From the NCBI RefSeq assembly GCF_963678635.1, contig NC_087063.1, positions 80,215,574 to 80,279,573 on the forward strand: a stretch of 64,000 nucleotides of DNA. The letters run 5' to 3'. Made by a program: the position numbers and the translations under genes. Below the pieces are notes generated by a model that saw only the letters and a program-made list of their open reading frames with translations, did not search any database and was not told the origin of the DNA. This stretch comes from Symsagittifera roscoffensis (lineage: Eukaryota > Xenacoelomorpha > Acoela > Convolutidae). Positions 1-10,800 of this stretch are shown one piece after another; positions within the stretch are counted from its first letter, which is position 1; the number at the start of each line of letters is the position of its first letter.

Positions 1-1
1 T

Positions 2-454
2 TCACCACCACCTTTTAACTTAAATTTTCCAAATAATCTCGACGCCAGATATCGAGAACAATCATCAATAAATATTCCTTTAAGACTAGATTGGAATACA
101 TTTACAGCACCTCCACCATTATTTGGACAACATCAAGAAAGTAACCGCCTTCATAACTGGGCACTTAATAGATTACAATATCGCCAAGATATTCACAACG
201 ATATCCGTGATCACAATATTCAAATACTCCAACAAAACAGTTTACAATTAAAGTTTGAAATCACAGTTAAGTTAAATAATATTACCCAACATCCCTACCC
301 ATTAAATCCACCTAACATAACAGCTCAATCACTACCACCACCGTTTATAACTACTGAAGTAATATACAAATACGACAGATATACCAAAAACACAATTGGC
401 TACATTACATTTTATAATCCATACTCAGGATTATCATACACATGTATATTCTAA
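2..454 (+). CDS. C-terminal part of an unidentified protein (upstream ORF of virus-like element)
   Basis: The window opens inside this frame. It is open from base 2 to a TAA at 452-454, about 150 residues, and its start lies outside the window. I do not recognise the product. It is rich in Asn, Pro and Leu, with PPP runs near both ends and a Tyr-rich tail ending in Cys-Ile-Phe. Codon composition (A/C-rich, G-poor) matches the next two ORFs. Its stop lies 13 nt downstream of the start of the 872-aa ORF in another frame, so the two overlap. That packing implies a compact multicistronic unit. It could be the end of a polyprotein or a capsid-like protein; nothing here decides between them. Confidence 0.6.
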   Translation, partial: SPPPFNLNFPNNLDARYREQSSINIPLRLDWNTFTAPPPLFGQHQESNRLHNWALNRLQYRQDIHNDIRDHNIQILQQNSLQLKFEITVKLNNITQHPYPLNPPNITAQSLPPPFITTEVIYKYDRYTKNTIGYITFYNPYSGLSYTCIF

Positions 455-3060
455 AATTATTAATTTTTCTCCAACTCCTTTTTCTAGTTATCTCAAATCA
501 AAACATAAACCCTTCCCCTCGTACAGGACCACAAGATTTATTAGTAACACATTACGATTGTGAAGAAAATGAACAAAAAACACTACATAAATATGCAATA
601 AATCAAGTATCACAATGTGAAACAGAACCACAAGCTATAGAAACCACAGATGTAATAGCAACACTCTATTCAAAAGCCCGAGCAACAACAGTTACAGGTT
701 ATAAATTCACAGCAACATTTTCCGAAAAGAAAGTACATTGTTCACAAGTCTCGAACGGAAACAAAAACCGACTTGACCATGAATCATTCTATCAAAGTAA
801 TATAGAACGTCTTTTACATCTCAATCCCGACGATTGTAAAAATGAATTACTTAGACTAAACATCACACAAAATAAAAACTCCCAAAGAAAGTTAGTTAAT
901 TTTCAAGTTTTTCCAGACTCTGTACATCAATCACAACTTGAAAGACACCAAGGACATATAAAACTAGACGAAAAATACCCGTATAACGGCGCACACGGAC
1001 GATTAACCTATGACCTACACGATAAACATTGGATACCACACATTGGTATAAATGACCCATCAAACTGCAAAGCAGACACAAAAAATAAAGGATACCAAGA
1101 AATAATGTTTTTTGATTGGAAAATACAACTCGAAAAAATACAACTAACACGAGATTTATCAGATAATACAATGATCTATCAAGGAATCCGATTACCTTGT
1201 AAAAATGATCAAGGTTATTGCGACCCTACAACGAGAACACAAGCAACAATTGTTTGGTTCCCCGAAGATACATGTACAACATTTCAAGTAGCAAAAATAC
1301 ACGCTCGTATGATAAAATTTCACGAAAAATATTTTATACAATCAATTCCATATGAACAAGTCCATCCATCACGAAAACTAAGTTCTAATTTTAGAAACAT
1401 AGACAATATAGAAAATAAATTGACACGTTTTCAAATATATCAAGAAACAGAACTTGCATGTAAATACAGGAATCCACTTCACAGAACACAATACTCTGAA
1501 ATATTAGTTGAATACGAAAAAGGATTCGACATGACCACTGGAAAAGTAAAAATCGACCCATATGCCACAGGTCATCCTCCAAACGAAGGAACATCCTATA
1601 TACCAGTTAATTTTGAAAAAAGCAACGGACAACCTGGTGGACATCTAAAACCCCATGACACCAGAAGCACACGCTTACAAGAATTATCACTAATGAATAC
1701 TACATATTTCGGTAATATCCACTATGATATTCATTTAGATATGAAACTAGATTATACAATTAGCCGAATTTTTCAAGAAATGTCACTCTCCGAATTAGAA
1801 ACACTACACCAACTATGCGAATTAGAACGAACACAAATATTACAATCACTTGCACTAGCAGTATTAAAAATACCCTATGCAGGATACTTATTATCTGGAA
1901 ATAGATCAAATTTTTTAGACTATGAAGGAAACATCTTATGGTTTTATACTTGTACTAAAAAAGTATCACCACTATACGTTTTTGAAGATAAACGATGTTA
2001 TAAAAGAATCCCTATCTTTTATAAGAATAAAGTACATTTCCTGGATACACTTTCACGAAGAACCTATTTCTGGGATACCGCAGTCCCATGTGGATCAGAA
2101 AACAGCCACAATGTAGTACAACTAAACCCTGATGAAAATAAATATTATCTTCTCACTCCATATCCCACATTAATGCAATCACTCAAAAAATTTTCACCAG
2201 AAAGCATTCGCGCTATTGCTCGAAACCCAAATATAGACTTACAATCAATAGGAATCTATTCAAAATCAGATATTCAACATCACATTAGAACACAACAATT
2301 CCAAGAATTATTAACACAAATGGACACTATACAAAGACAATCAATAGACCAAAATTTACGCAAACTTGCAGAAACCGCAGGATTTGCCGATATCTACACG
2401 CAAGACTATAGCGGATATTTTAAAGACATTAAAGATTATATATATCTAAACGGTGAAAAATACCGTCCCCAAGATATATCACCAATTAACATTTTTAGCT
2501 TTGTTACACTCGAAAATGAGATCCTCGATTTTCTAGGATGGCCCTACTACATCTTAGAAAAATTGACTATTTTATACGCAATGTTTAACTTTATTGGATT
2601 TCTTTTCTCACTTTTAAAAGGAATCTACAACACATGTGCTATACACACACAAGTAAACAGACAAGCAAGCGTAGCACGCATACTCTTTGCAGGATTTTTT
2701 GGAATCTTTTCTACATCTATAAACAAAATTCTTTTAGACGCACAAATAAAAGAATATAACACAAAAATAGCAACACGACAAAATACATACGACGAAGAAC
2801 ATAACAATGTAGACATAACGCCAACGGCACCACAATTACCAGCCCTACCAAATAACCATCCACTATCCCTAGTCCCACGAAATTTTCGAAATTTAGCCAT
2901 CACACATAATCCAAATTTTCGACTCACCACATCACAAAGTCCCATCCAACATATAATGACACACCAGTCACAAGATGATAATACTTATGAACAAATTATT
3001 GAACAACCCCATACCACCGCTTTTCAGTCTCAAAATAATCATTTTTTTAGCCCACGATGA
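442..3060 (+). CDS. Envelope-glycoprotein-like protein (872 aa)
   Basis: Seen: an uninterrupted 872-codon ORF with a classic N-terminal signal peptide (Met, then a Leu/Ile/Phe-rich run through about residue 18). A large Cys-containing ectodomain with N-x-S/T sequons follows. A strong hydrophobic segment lies at about 704-727, a second at about 744-760, and the tail of ~110 residues is polar and Pro/Asn-rich. This is the layout of a type I viral or retroelement envelope protein. Cys spacing and aromatic motifs in the first ~300 residues remind me of the glycoproteins of chuvirus-like viruses and the related env proteins carried by some invertebrate LTR elements; that is a weak family assignment from memory. 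The ORF overlaps its neighbours on both sides (13 nt upstream, ATGA downstream). No stop or frameshift is visible, so the insertion is young or selected. Alternative: a host-captured glycoprotein. Confidence 0.65.
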   Translation: MYILKLLIFLQLLFLVISNQNINPSPRTGPQDLLVTHYDCEENEQKTLHKYAINQVSQCETEPQAIETTDVIATLYSKARATTVTGYKFTATFSEKKVHCSQVSNGNKNRLDHESFYQSNIERLLHLNPDDCKNELLRLNITQNKNSQRKLVNFQVFPDSVHQSQLERHQGHIKLDEKYPYNGAHGRLTYDLHDKHWIPHIGINDPSNCKADTKNKGYQEIMFFDWKIQLEKIQLTRDLSDNTMIYQGIRLPCKNDQGYCDPTTRTQATIVWFPEDTCTTFQVAKIHARMIKFHEKYFIQSIPYEQVHPSRKLSSNFRNIDNIENKLTRFQIYQETELACKYRNPLHRTQYSEILVEYEKGFDMTTGKVKIDPYATGHPPNEGTSYIPVNFEKSNGQPGGHLKPHDTRSTRLQELSLMNTTYFGNIHYDIHLDMKLDYTISRIFQEMSLSELETLHQLCELERTQILQSLALAVLKIPYAGYLLSGNRSNFLDYEGNILWFYTCTKKVSPLYVFEDKRCYKRIPIFYKNKVHFLDTLSRRTYFWDTAVPCGSENSHNVVQLNPDENKYYLLTPYPTLMQSLKKFSPESIRAIARNPNIDLQSIGIYSKSDIQHHIRTQQFQELLTQMDTIQRQSIDQNLRKLAETAGFADIYTQDYSGYFKDIKDYIYLNGEKYRPQDISPINIFSFVTLENEILDFLGWPYYILEKLTILYAMFNFIGFLFSLLKGIYNTCAIHTQVNRQASVARILFAGFFGIFSTSINKILLDAQIKEYNTKIATRQNTYDEEHNNVDITPTAPQLPALPNNHPLSLVPRNFRNLAITHNPNFRLTTSQSPIQHIMTHQSQDDNTYEQIIEQPHTTAFQSQNNHFFSPR

Positions 3061-4862
3061 GCCGCCAACTTGGATCACTACACCGATCAAATTCCCACCC
3101 AACCAATCTTACCTCTCCAATCCCAATAATACCACTTTTTGCTTTTCCGCCACCCGATTTTTCACCTAGTAATGTAACATCAGGCATGAATTCCGACACT
3201 AATTCACACATCTCAGTTTTATATTCCATCTCACAACTCAATAACCCGAATATTGAAACCCCCGATGAATTTGCCGACTCAGAACCATCCCCATCCAATA
3301 ATTTTCATAACTCTTCTAATTTTTCTCAACCCCCTTTTCAACCCATATTATCCAATAACCCTGACCCAATCACTCCCACACCCTCTTATGCTTCCCAAGT
3401 TACCCCAACCTACTCCTCATACCATTCTGACCAATCATCTCATTCTCCAGACACCCCCCGAATCTCCCCAGAGCTAGATAATTTTATTACCCTTCAACAA
3501 CAACCCTACCACCTTAATACTCCAACCATAAACCAAATCTCCTCCACAATAAATTCATCCAACCCCCCTACCCCTACACCCTCTTCAAATTATACTGAAT
3601 CATTAGCACCATCATCCACATCAACTGAATCTTCACTCAACACTAATAGAGCTTACCGCACTTTTAAAAGAAAGTTCCCCAACCATCCTTTCCCAGCAAA
3701 ACCAGGAACAGCCCGTGAATACATCAACCACCCCAAGCATACTAACACAAAAGAATTTTTAGCCATCACCTTACCCTCATTCCCACAATACACCTTAAAC
3801 ACCCCCCACGACACTAACGAAACACGCAACTTTGTAGATGAATACGTTTTAATGCCCACTCTCTCTTGGACCTCATATTATCATTTTACTAACCCTCTTT
3901 GCTTACCTTTATCTAACACTCACATCGATATAGAGCGAAATACGGACATACTATATCGACTCACTACACCACTAACCGCTAGACAATTTACTTACGTTGG
4001 ATATAAAAAATCACTAAAAACACACACTGCACCTAGAGCTAACGAATATACACTCGAATACTATGATCACAACATCATCAGAGCTAACCAAGATCAATTC
4101 TTAGACGACGATCGCTTCGCTAATCCACAAATTACCGAGAAATTTTTCATCAAGACACCATATATATTCACACTAAACATCTTCGACCGAAAGTTTGATC
4201 ACATTATTTCAGAAGCACTAACAGACACACAAGCATACGAAAGTTTTAAAGAACGCTTCCAAATATTTTCACTAACCTTTCATTTCCTTGCACCACACGA
4301 AAGAGATTTACACTGCTCACACGACATTATGTTGCGCACTAAACAAACCCACACATATAGTTATTATCGCTTCATCCAAAATCACTTTGACCTACACACA
4401 CCCTCTAGACAACCACACCATCGTTTTCAATTCATTAATTCCAAATACACTTCACCATTTTTCCTAAATTTCACATATTGTATTAAAGACACTAACCTCC
4501 ATAGTATTCTTCGTAATTATGACCCCATAACCCAAATGTACATCTTCTGTCCCATCACCAAGACCTTCAACGCCGAAGAATCCCGACCCTTCCTTATCCC
4601 GCACGAGTTTGTACAACCCATAGAAATCCCAATTTTAGAATTCATTCACAACACTAAATTCAATCACAAATTATTTAATCTAATCCAAAACACACCTTAT
4701 GAGTTTGCAGTTGGCACTGAAGAACTAACCACTATTAAGGCACTTCAATTGCTTTGGCCACTGCTTCAGACTAAAAATATCATCCGCATCTTAGCTAAAC
4801 TACTAACAACTTCAGAACTAATTCACGACATCTTCCCCCACGGTTTTTTCCCCGACGACTAA
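3057..4862 (+). CDS. 601-aa protein of unknown function, third ORF of virus-like element
   Basis: The start codon shares bases with the stop of the preceding ORF (ATGA at 3057-3060), an arrangement known from viral termination-reinitiation. Residues 1 to about 200 are low-complexity and presumably disordered, dominated by Ser, Pro, Thr and Asn. Residues from about 200 to 601 look folded, with many aromatic, His and hydrophobic residues, ending in a Leu/Ile-rich region. There is no CCHC knuckle, protease DTG or polymerase motif, and no signal peptide. A Ser/Pro-rich N-terminus before a globular domain fits a nucleoprotein, matrix or phosphoprotein-like role, but that is only analogy. The ORF is intact and shares the G-poor base use of its neighbours. 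Confidence 0.6.
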   Translation: MSRQLGSLHRSNSHPTNLTSPIPIIPLFAFPPPDFSPSNVTSGMNSDTNSHISVLYSISQLNNPNIETPDEFADSEPSPSNNFHNSSNFSQPPFQPILSNNPDPITPTPSYASQVTPTYSSYHSDQSSHSPDTPRISPELDNFITLQQQPYHLNTPTINQISSTINSSNPPTPTPSSNYTESLAPSSTSTESSLNTNRAYRTFKRKFPNHPFPAKPGTAREYINHPKHTNTKEFLAITLPSFPQYTLNTPHDTNETRNFVDEYVLMPTLSWTSYYHFTNPLCLPLSNTHIDIERNTDILYRLTTPLTARQFTYVGYKKSLKTHTAPRANEYTLEYYDHNIIRANQDQFLDDDRFANPQITEKFFIKTPYIFTLNIFDRKFDHIISEALTDTQAYESFKERFQIFSLTFHFLAPHERDLHCSHDIMLRTKQTHTYSYYRFIQNHFDLHTPSRQPHHRFQFINSKYTSPFFLNFTYCIKDTNLHSILRNYDPITQMYIFCPITKTFNAEESRPFLIPHEFVQPIEIPILEFIHNTKFNHKLFNLIQNTPYEFAVGTEELTTIKALQLLWPLLQTKNIIRILAKLLTTSELIHDIFPHGFFPDD

Positions 4863-5000
4863 CAGGTAAGTATGAATTAAATGAATATAACTAACTAATT
4901 AAAATATTAAAAAACTCACCATACTTTATCCATGTTTTCTTTAGATTTTTAGCCTTCATCCGACAATCACCTACAAAGACCACAAAAGACAAATAAAAAT
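4863..5000 (+). other. Candidate 3'UTR intron and poly(A) signal of the three-ORF unit
   Basis: Immediately after the TAA at 4860-4862 lies CAGGTAAGT (4863-4871), a perfect match to the splice-donor consensus. A pyrimidine-rich acceptor ending in TTTAG lies at about 4936-4944, giving a 79-nt candidate intron. AATAAA follows at 4992-4997. Together they suggest that the unit is transcribed by the host machinery and ends here. RNA evidence would be needed to prove use. Confidence 0.45.
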
Positions 5001-6895
5001 CGCAAATTTCATCAAACAGATTTCAAAAATTCTATTAATCTCTTACACTTATAAATTTATAAATTTAATACCAATGCAGTAAATTCATTTCTAAAATTTT
5101 CCCCACAAGCAGTAAATCTAATTATGATGAAAATTTGTAACTTAAAATTCCCCCATAACTAGCAGTAAATTTCCAAATTCTATGCAGTAAATTAATAAAA
5201 TGCAATTGCAGTACTAACCTTTTGATATTTTTATTCATTCGCACAGAAATTCTATCCACACTCGCACAGCTCGCCCACGAAGAATTGTTTAAAATAATGA
5301 ATTTCAGTTTCAAGTTTTCACACTCAACAACTCTAACATATAATAACATGTTTCAAACTTTCCTTTAACCCGGTTGGAAAGGAATCATATATTAAACAAA
5401 ACTAACCAACGCAGCTTACTAAATACCACAAATCATAGAATAACAGCATGACTAAGAAAAGGAAACCAACGGTACCCAAACCGGATTAACCCAGTTTAAA
5501 ACTGGATAATTTATTCTTTTGAAGACTATTATAAAGTCTAAGAAAGAAATAATAAAACACAAAAAAGTCGAAAGACAAACCCATACCACGAACAATTTAC
5601 TTTTTGGAAAAAGGACATAACCAACAAGACATAAGAAAAACCACAACAAACCCAACATAAAACGTTGTCACATAACAGGACCCCTCACAAAAACCGCATG
5701 AAATCATACTCCCACTCCTGGCCTAACCCACCAGGAAGGACGTCCTGAGCATGCTCCATAGCCGGCCTAACCCACCGCGCTACATCCACGCTTTGTGACC
5801 ACACCTCTATTTTTAATAAGAGCTACTCAAGTGTGAGTAACTCTTCAAAATAACCAAACTAAAACAAAAAGCTTTTGTGAAAACAACTAACTAAAATCAT
5901 AATTAAAAAATATTAAACTAATAAATGTTTTATAAAAATGTAAATTACATTATGCAATACATAGATCAGAAGAACAACACCAAGGACGAACATCTAAAGA
6001 CAGAACGACCCCACTACACTCGAGAGAGAATGACCAACCACAATCGATATGCCACTCACAATCACAACTCAAAGGATTTAGAGTACGACTTGACTTCGCA
6101 GAAAAGGACTTCATTGAACTAGACCAATGACCACCTCGATGTTCAAGTATACGTACAGATCCGAGTAACCAGGCATCCCCTCCACGCACAATCTCCACGC
6201 CATTCCCAAACTAAATCAGACACAAAAAAAGTTCTCCACGCAGAACAGAAAAACCTGACATAGCAAACCATTCTGAAATCAGATTTGAGTTTGTTGCAAA
6301 GACTTAGTCGTTGTCACTAGAAGACACAACGTCTTATGTCTCTAACTCCAGCTTCCTGGAACTTCTTTAACAAAGAGGAAACGGAAGAAAAAGATGTTCG
6401 CCAAAAACCAACGTCCATCATCCATCCTTCAAATTGCAGAAGAACTATTCTAAAAAACTCTGTAAAACCCGGATGGGTGGAACCTGATCTAAACTACATT
6501 TTATGATTGGATAAATTAGATATTTTACCAATGTAAAGTATTTAATATTAACCAATCATGATCCATCTAACTAACAACCCACTTATTTGTAAGTGCTGAA
6601 GTTACTTGTAATTTCAGCACCAGAGAGATTTGAATTTAACTTAGAAATTAGTTGGACTCTCCCGAGCACTTCAGCAGCCGCAATAAACCAGTATACCCTA
6701 GATCTATTGAGCCTAGCAGAGACTAGTTAAACAACCTGAGACTAGATAGTATAAGAGTAAGATTAGGATCGGTATTAGACTAAGAAGTTGCACGAATCTA
6801 TCCGGCCGAAAATAAGATAGCGTGACGAGCAGACGGTGTACCCTATCCGAAATTACTCTATGAGTTAACCAACTCGAGCCTAACTCACTTTTTCT
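5001..6895 (+). other. G-poor non-coding tail of the virus-like element
   Basis: No convincing ORF. The A/C-rich, G-poor bias of the three upstream ORFs continues to about 6480 and then relaxes. Within it are five GCAGTA-type motifs (separate entry), a 13-bp direct repeat GGCCTAACCCACC at about 5719 and 5764, and an AATAAA near 6683. The segment from about 6480 to 6895 could be a long terminal repeat, but no second copy is in the window to prove it. The right edge is set by the start of homology with the repeat at about 32850. Confidence 0.4.
5076..5216 (+). repeat. Cluster of GCAGTAAAT motifs
   Basis: Exact GCAGTAAAT occurs at 5076, 5109, 5162 and 5184. A fifth, GCAGTACTA, is at 5208. Spacing is irregular, so this is not a simple minisatellite. 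It lies just after the poly(A) signal of the three-ORF unit. Function unknown; a cis-acting binding site is possible. Confidence 0.5.
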
Positions 6896-7583
6896 CCGAG
6901 ACGTTTTACCTAAGTATTATTGTATGAGGTCAAAAACCGAACAAACGAACTCACCTCAATCGTTTTTTTTCCGCATGCTATGGTGACCATTGATATCAAA
7001 ACACTTGCTTAATTTAGGGCAAAACGACAAAAACTATTCAATTATGCTCAATTTTTTGGTAAAACAAGTTAATCGGCTCGTACTCTTTTGTTATCGTTTT
7101 TTTTCTGGACAAATATTGTAAACTTGAACAATTGTTTACGAGCTTCTATCTTCATCATTATAAAGATCGCTTTGACGTGATTCATATTGCAATACATGTC
7201 TAGTTAAAATCTGCTGACCCAGTAAGAATAAAAGAAAACCGACACTCGAAGCTGCAGTCATTTAGAAAACATTGTTTTTTTGCGGTCAACTTGTTTGTTC
7301 AAATGGATGGCTGCTTTATGTCTAGTTAAAATTTGCTGACCCAGTAAGAATAAAAGAAAACCGACACTCGAAGCTGCAGTCATTTAGAAAACATTGTTTT
7401 TTTTTGCGGTCAACTTGTTTGTTCAAATGGATGGCTGCTTTATAAAAAACTAGGTTATTTAGTTTGAAAAGAAAACGATATTTTTTCTTCATAAAGTACA
7501 CTCTACTTACACACTTTTACACACTTACACCACGTTCACTTTTTGCCGTCATTTTTAGCGCTGGTGGAGTGTTTTTTAAAGAT
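6896..7583 (+). repeat. Dispersed repeat, copy 1 (truncated by gap)
   Basis: The sequence from about 6896 matches 32850-33923 closely over several blocks, including an identical tract CCGCATGCTATGGTGACCAT and the common end around AGCGCTGGTGGAGTG. In this copy a 122-bp block is tandemly duplicated (7196-7317 and 7318-7440). The ~500 bp found between these blocks in the other copy is missing. No coding potential; the ORF running into the Ns is an artefact. Confidence 0.75.
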
Positions 7584-7783
7584 NNNNNNNNNNNNNNNNN
7601 NNNNNNNNNNNNNNNNNNNNNNNNNNNNNNNNNNNNNNNNNNNNNNNNNNNNNNNNNNNNNNNNNNNNNNNNNNNNNNNNNNNNNNNNNNNNNNNNNNNN
7701 NNNNNNNNNNNNNNNNNNNNNNNNNNNNNNNNNNNNNNNNNNNNNNNNNNNNNNNNNNNNNNNNNNNNNNNNNNNNNNNNNNN
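7584..7783. other. Assembly gap (200 N)
   Basis: Exactly 200 Ns, probably a scaffolding gap of arbitrary length. Upstream exons of the acid phosphatase may be hidden here or lie beyond the left edge. Confidence 0.95.
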
Positions 7784-7821
7784 GTGAAATAATGTCGACC
7801 TAAGTGCATCAATGTGTTTAG

Positions 7822-10800
7822 TATCTTAGTGGGACTACATGTCCGGCCCAGTTGAGGGAACTTGAGCGAATACTGACTTCGCCTGTCTACAAACAGTTCG
7901 AGACAGAAAACCAAGAATTCATCAACACCACGTGCCAGCTGGCTGGCTATCATGATGATCGCGACTGGAATGCATTTGCTCTGCAGGTCATCAAGACAAC
8001 CTCATTTGTGATGTAAGTCTTACACTAAGAAGTTTATCAAGCCTTTTTTGTATTTTTGTTAATTTAGTGAAATCCAGAACAGTTTCTGTCAGTAGCGGAT
8101 TTAGTGGGGGGGGGGGGGGGGACACCTTCTTCCTCAGGGATTCAACAACCCCCTGACGACCACAAGGGTCCCCCTTTGTATTATTTTGAGATATCCATTT
8201 TTGGCTGAATGACCTTAAAGTTTTTAAAACTAATTTTGAGGGGGGAGCGCGCGCCGAAAAAACGCGATTTTTTGGTCGAATTTTTCCAAAAAGCGTTTTA
8301 AAACGCCTTTTTTCAAAAATTTTGTCAGTTTAGGGTCTTTATTGTGTGTGGAGGGTTCAGAAAATTAATTTCTGGTGAGTGATATCATCAGATATGTTCT
8401 GTAATTGAGCAAAAAAAGTTTCTGGAATTTATAACAACAAAATTTCAAATTTTGGCCGACCAAATGTTTAGAATTTAAGAAGAAAACGAACCGTAGTTTA
8501 GCTATGCGCTTTTTTGGTTTGAAGTTTTTTCCATTTGTTCTCGAATCCTCATCAAACCTTCACAAAAGCTCACTAGTACAACGCGAATTAGTTCTAGGAA
8601 TTTTATCAAAATATTTTCATGCCAAATCTCGATTTTTTTAACTTCTTTACTGGGAAAAACAGTTTGCTCAATATCTTATAATTTTCTTTCAATAGCTTTT
8701 GTGAACATAAATTTTTGTTCTTTAAAAGTTCTATTTAAATAACAATAACGTATAGATTCAACAAACTTTTTTCAAATCGAGCGAGGAAATTTTTCATTTT
8801 TAGGAAATTTGTCAAACAAATTTCTTTGTGTTACCTGGTGCTTGAAAACCAATTTATTCAGTTCCATAGGGATATACAGTGATATACAGCCCATGTTTGC
8901 TCTTTGCGATAATACTGCTTAAGTTAATGTTCTCCGAAAAAACCCTATTAATGTACATTGTAGAGAACAAAACTCTACAGTATAAACTTTTGTCCGCCTG
9001 AACAACCTTTTCGGTGATTGACTTTTGCCATGCTCTAGGCGGCCCATGGACTTCCCCTACCCGAGTGGGCCTCTGAAAATGTCCTGACTGAGATTAAAAA
9101 CATAGTCAATATGCAGTACAGTATTCTTTTCTCAGACCCAGCAGGCACATTTCTATTCACGGGAGGCGGTTAGTTAGTACATTTACTAAGTCAGTAACTA
9201 AGACCGTCTATCCACGAGGGAAAGGACAACCATACGAGCTGTACATCTCATCATGGAGAACCGCTGTTGTGCCCCTGCTTAAGAACTACATGCATATTTT
9301 TCGGTTATTTTTCTGGGCTGGGTATGTTGCCTCACCCTCAAGCAACGATGCGTATCATACATTTTTATACATCATTTCTATGGAAACGATGTTAATTATT
9401 ATTCAAAAAGAATCTGTATTGGTTCCACCAGAAAAAGAAATTTCAATTATCAGGGTTAACTTTCACGCTTTTTCCAAACCTAGCAAGATATTTGTAGCGC
9501 GTATCGAGTCAGCCAAATACCGTTTCAAAGCAAGTTTTTGCTCTGAAAATGCCTTTGAGTTGAAATGTAACCATTAAAGTTTGTTTTAGGTCCTCTTTTG
9601 GGATTGATGGTGGAAAACATGCAGAAAAAGATGAACGGAACTCTCACCCAGAAATTAATGTACTACTCGGCTGTAAGAGCTATCCATACCTTTAAGTACA
9701 AACTACTGTAATGATTCGAACGCTGAATTATTGAAATAAGATAAGAGTATCATTTTACCCTCTAAGTATTTGATACAGGCTGTTCATTTCTTCGAGAGAA
9801 AAACCGATGCCGTGCTCCTGATTTTCTAATCAGTGATATGTAGCATACAAGACTGCTCGTATCAGGGCGAAGTCCTGAATGTTCTGACTGCTTTTAAGGT
9901 TATGGAATAGCAGTAATAACCTAAAAAAATAAAACGGAATTTTTTTTTCTAAAATTTGAAATTTTTTATGAAAATCATCCCCCCACACGCCATATAAAGT
10001 ACAAAAAGAGAGATTTCGTTCCTTGTAACAAATCAATTATGGCAAATAAGCTTCGTTTAACCAATTTGGAACGATTTATAAGACAGATTCAATCTCTGCT
10101 TACGCGTTCATAGCGCGAATTATATCGCGCGTTAATTGTCCCAAATTGGTCAAAATGGCTTAAATGGCAATCTTTAAACCCTCATAACTTTACGAAAAAG
10201 GATCACAGTAAAATATCTTTTCATATTTAAGCTCAGGACAACAATACTTTTTGAATGATATAAAAAATGGCAAGTTAAAAAGTCGAAATTTGTCTGAAGA
10301 AAAAAAAACCCACCCCGAGCACAAATATTCCGTTACTTTCGTATCGAAAGTCGGAACAATAACCAGGTTACCGCATAAGCATTTTCAAATTTTAGAAAAA
10401 ATATAATATCCCGCACTCAGTAAAAAGAGAAATTAATCGGTTTACTCATAAATATAATCGTACTTTTAGCAAAATGCAATTAATTATAAGCGCTATGTTT
10501 TGATGTTCAAACGATTTATACTCCATTATATTGATAACATTTTGTTGACATAAGTTATAATCAATAGTCAATCAAAAACATTAAAAAAACGAAACCCAAT
10601 GAAGCGGTGACGTTTGTTGAATACTAAAGAATTATAAATGATTTAAAAAGAATCATAAATAATTCAATAAAATTTGAGAAAATTTTTTTTCAAAAAATTG
10701 ATAATAATGGATTATAATAGATTATAATGAGTTTTTTTGGTTTTGAAAAACAGTTACTTTATTATCCTTTTTAATCGATTATAAATGATTCTTTTTGAAA

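Noticed and set aside
896-2945. Minus-strand ORFs under the env-like gene
   Set aside because: Shadow frames opposite a long intact ORF with a signal peptide and membrane segment.
7464-7953. ORFs running through the N gap
   Set aside because: Most of their length is N; the real coding signal after the gap is the acid phosphatase exon in another frame.
9269-9577. 102-codon plus-strand ORF next to acid phosphatase exon 2
   Set aside because: It lies wholly within intron 2 between two phase-matched exons and has no recognised features.
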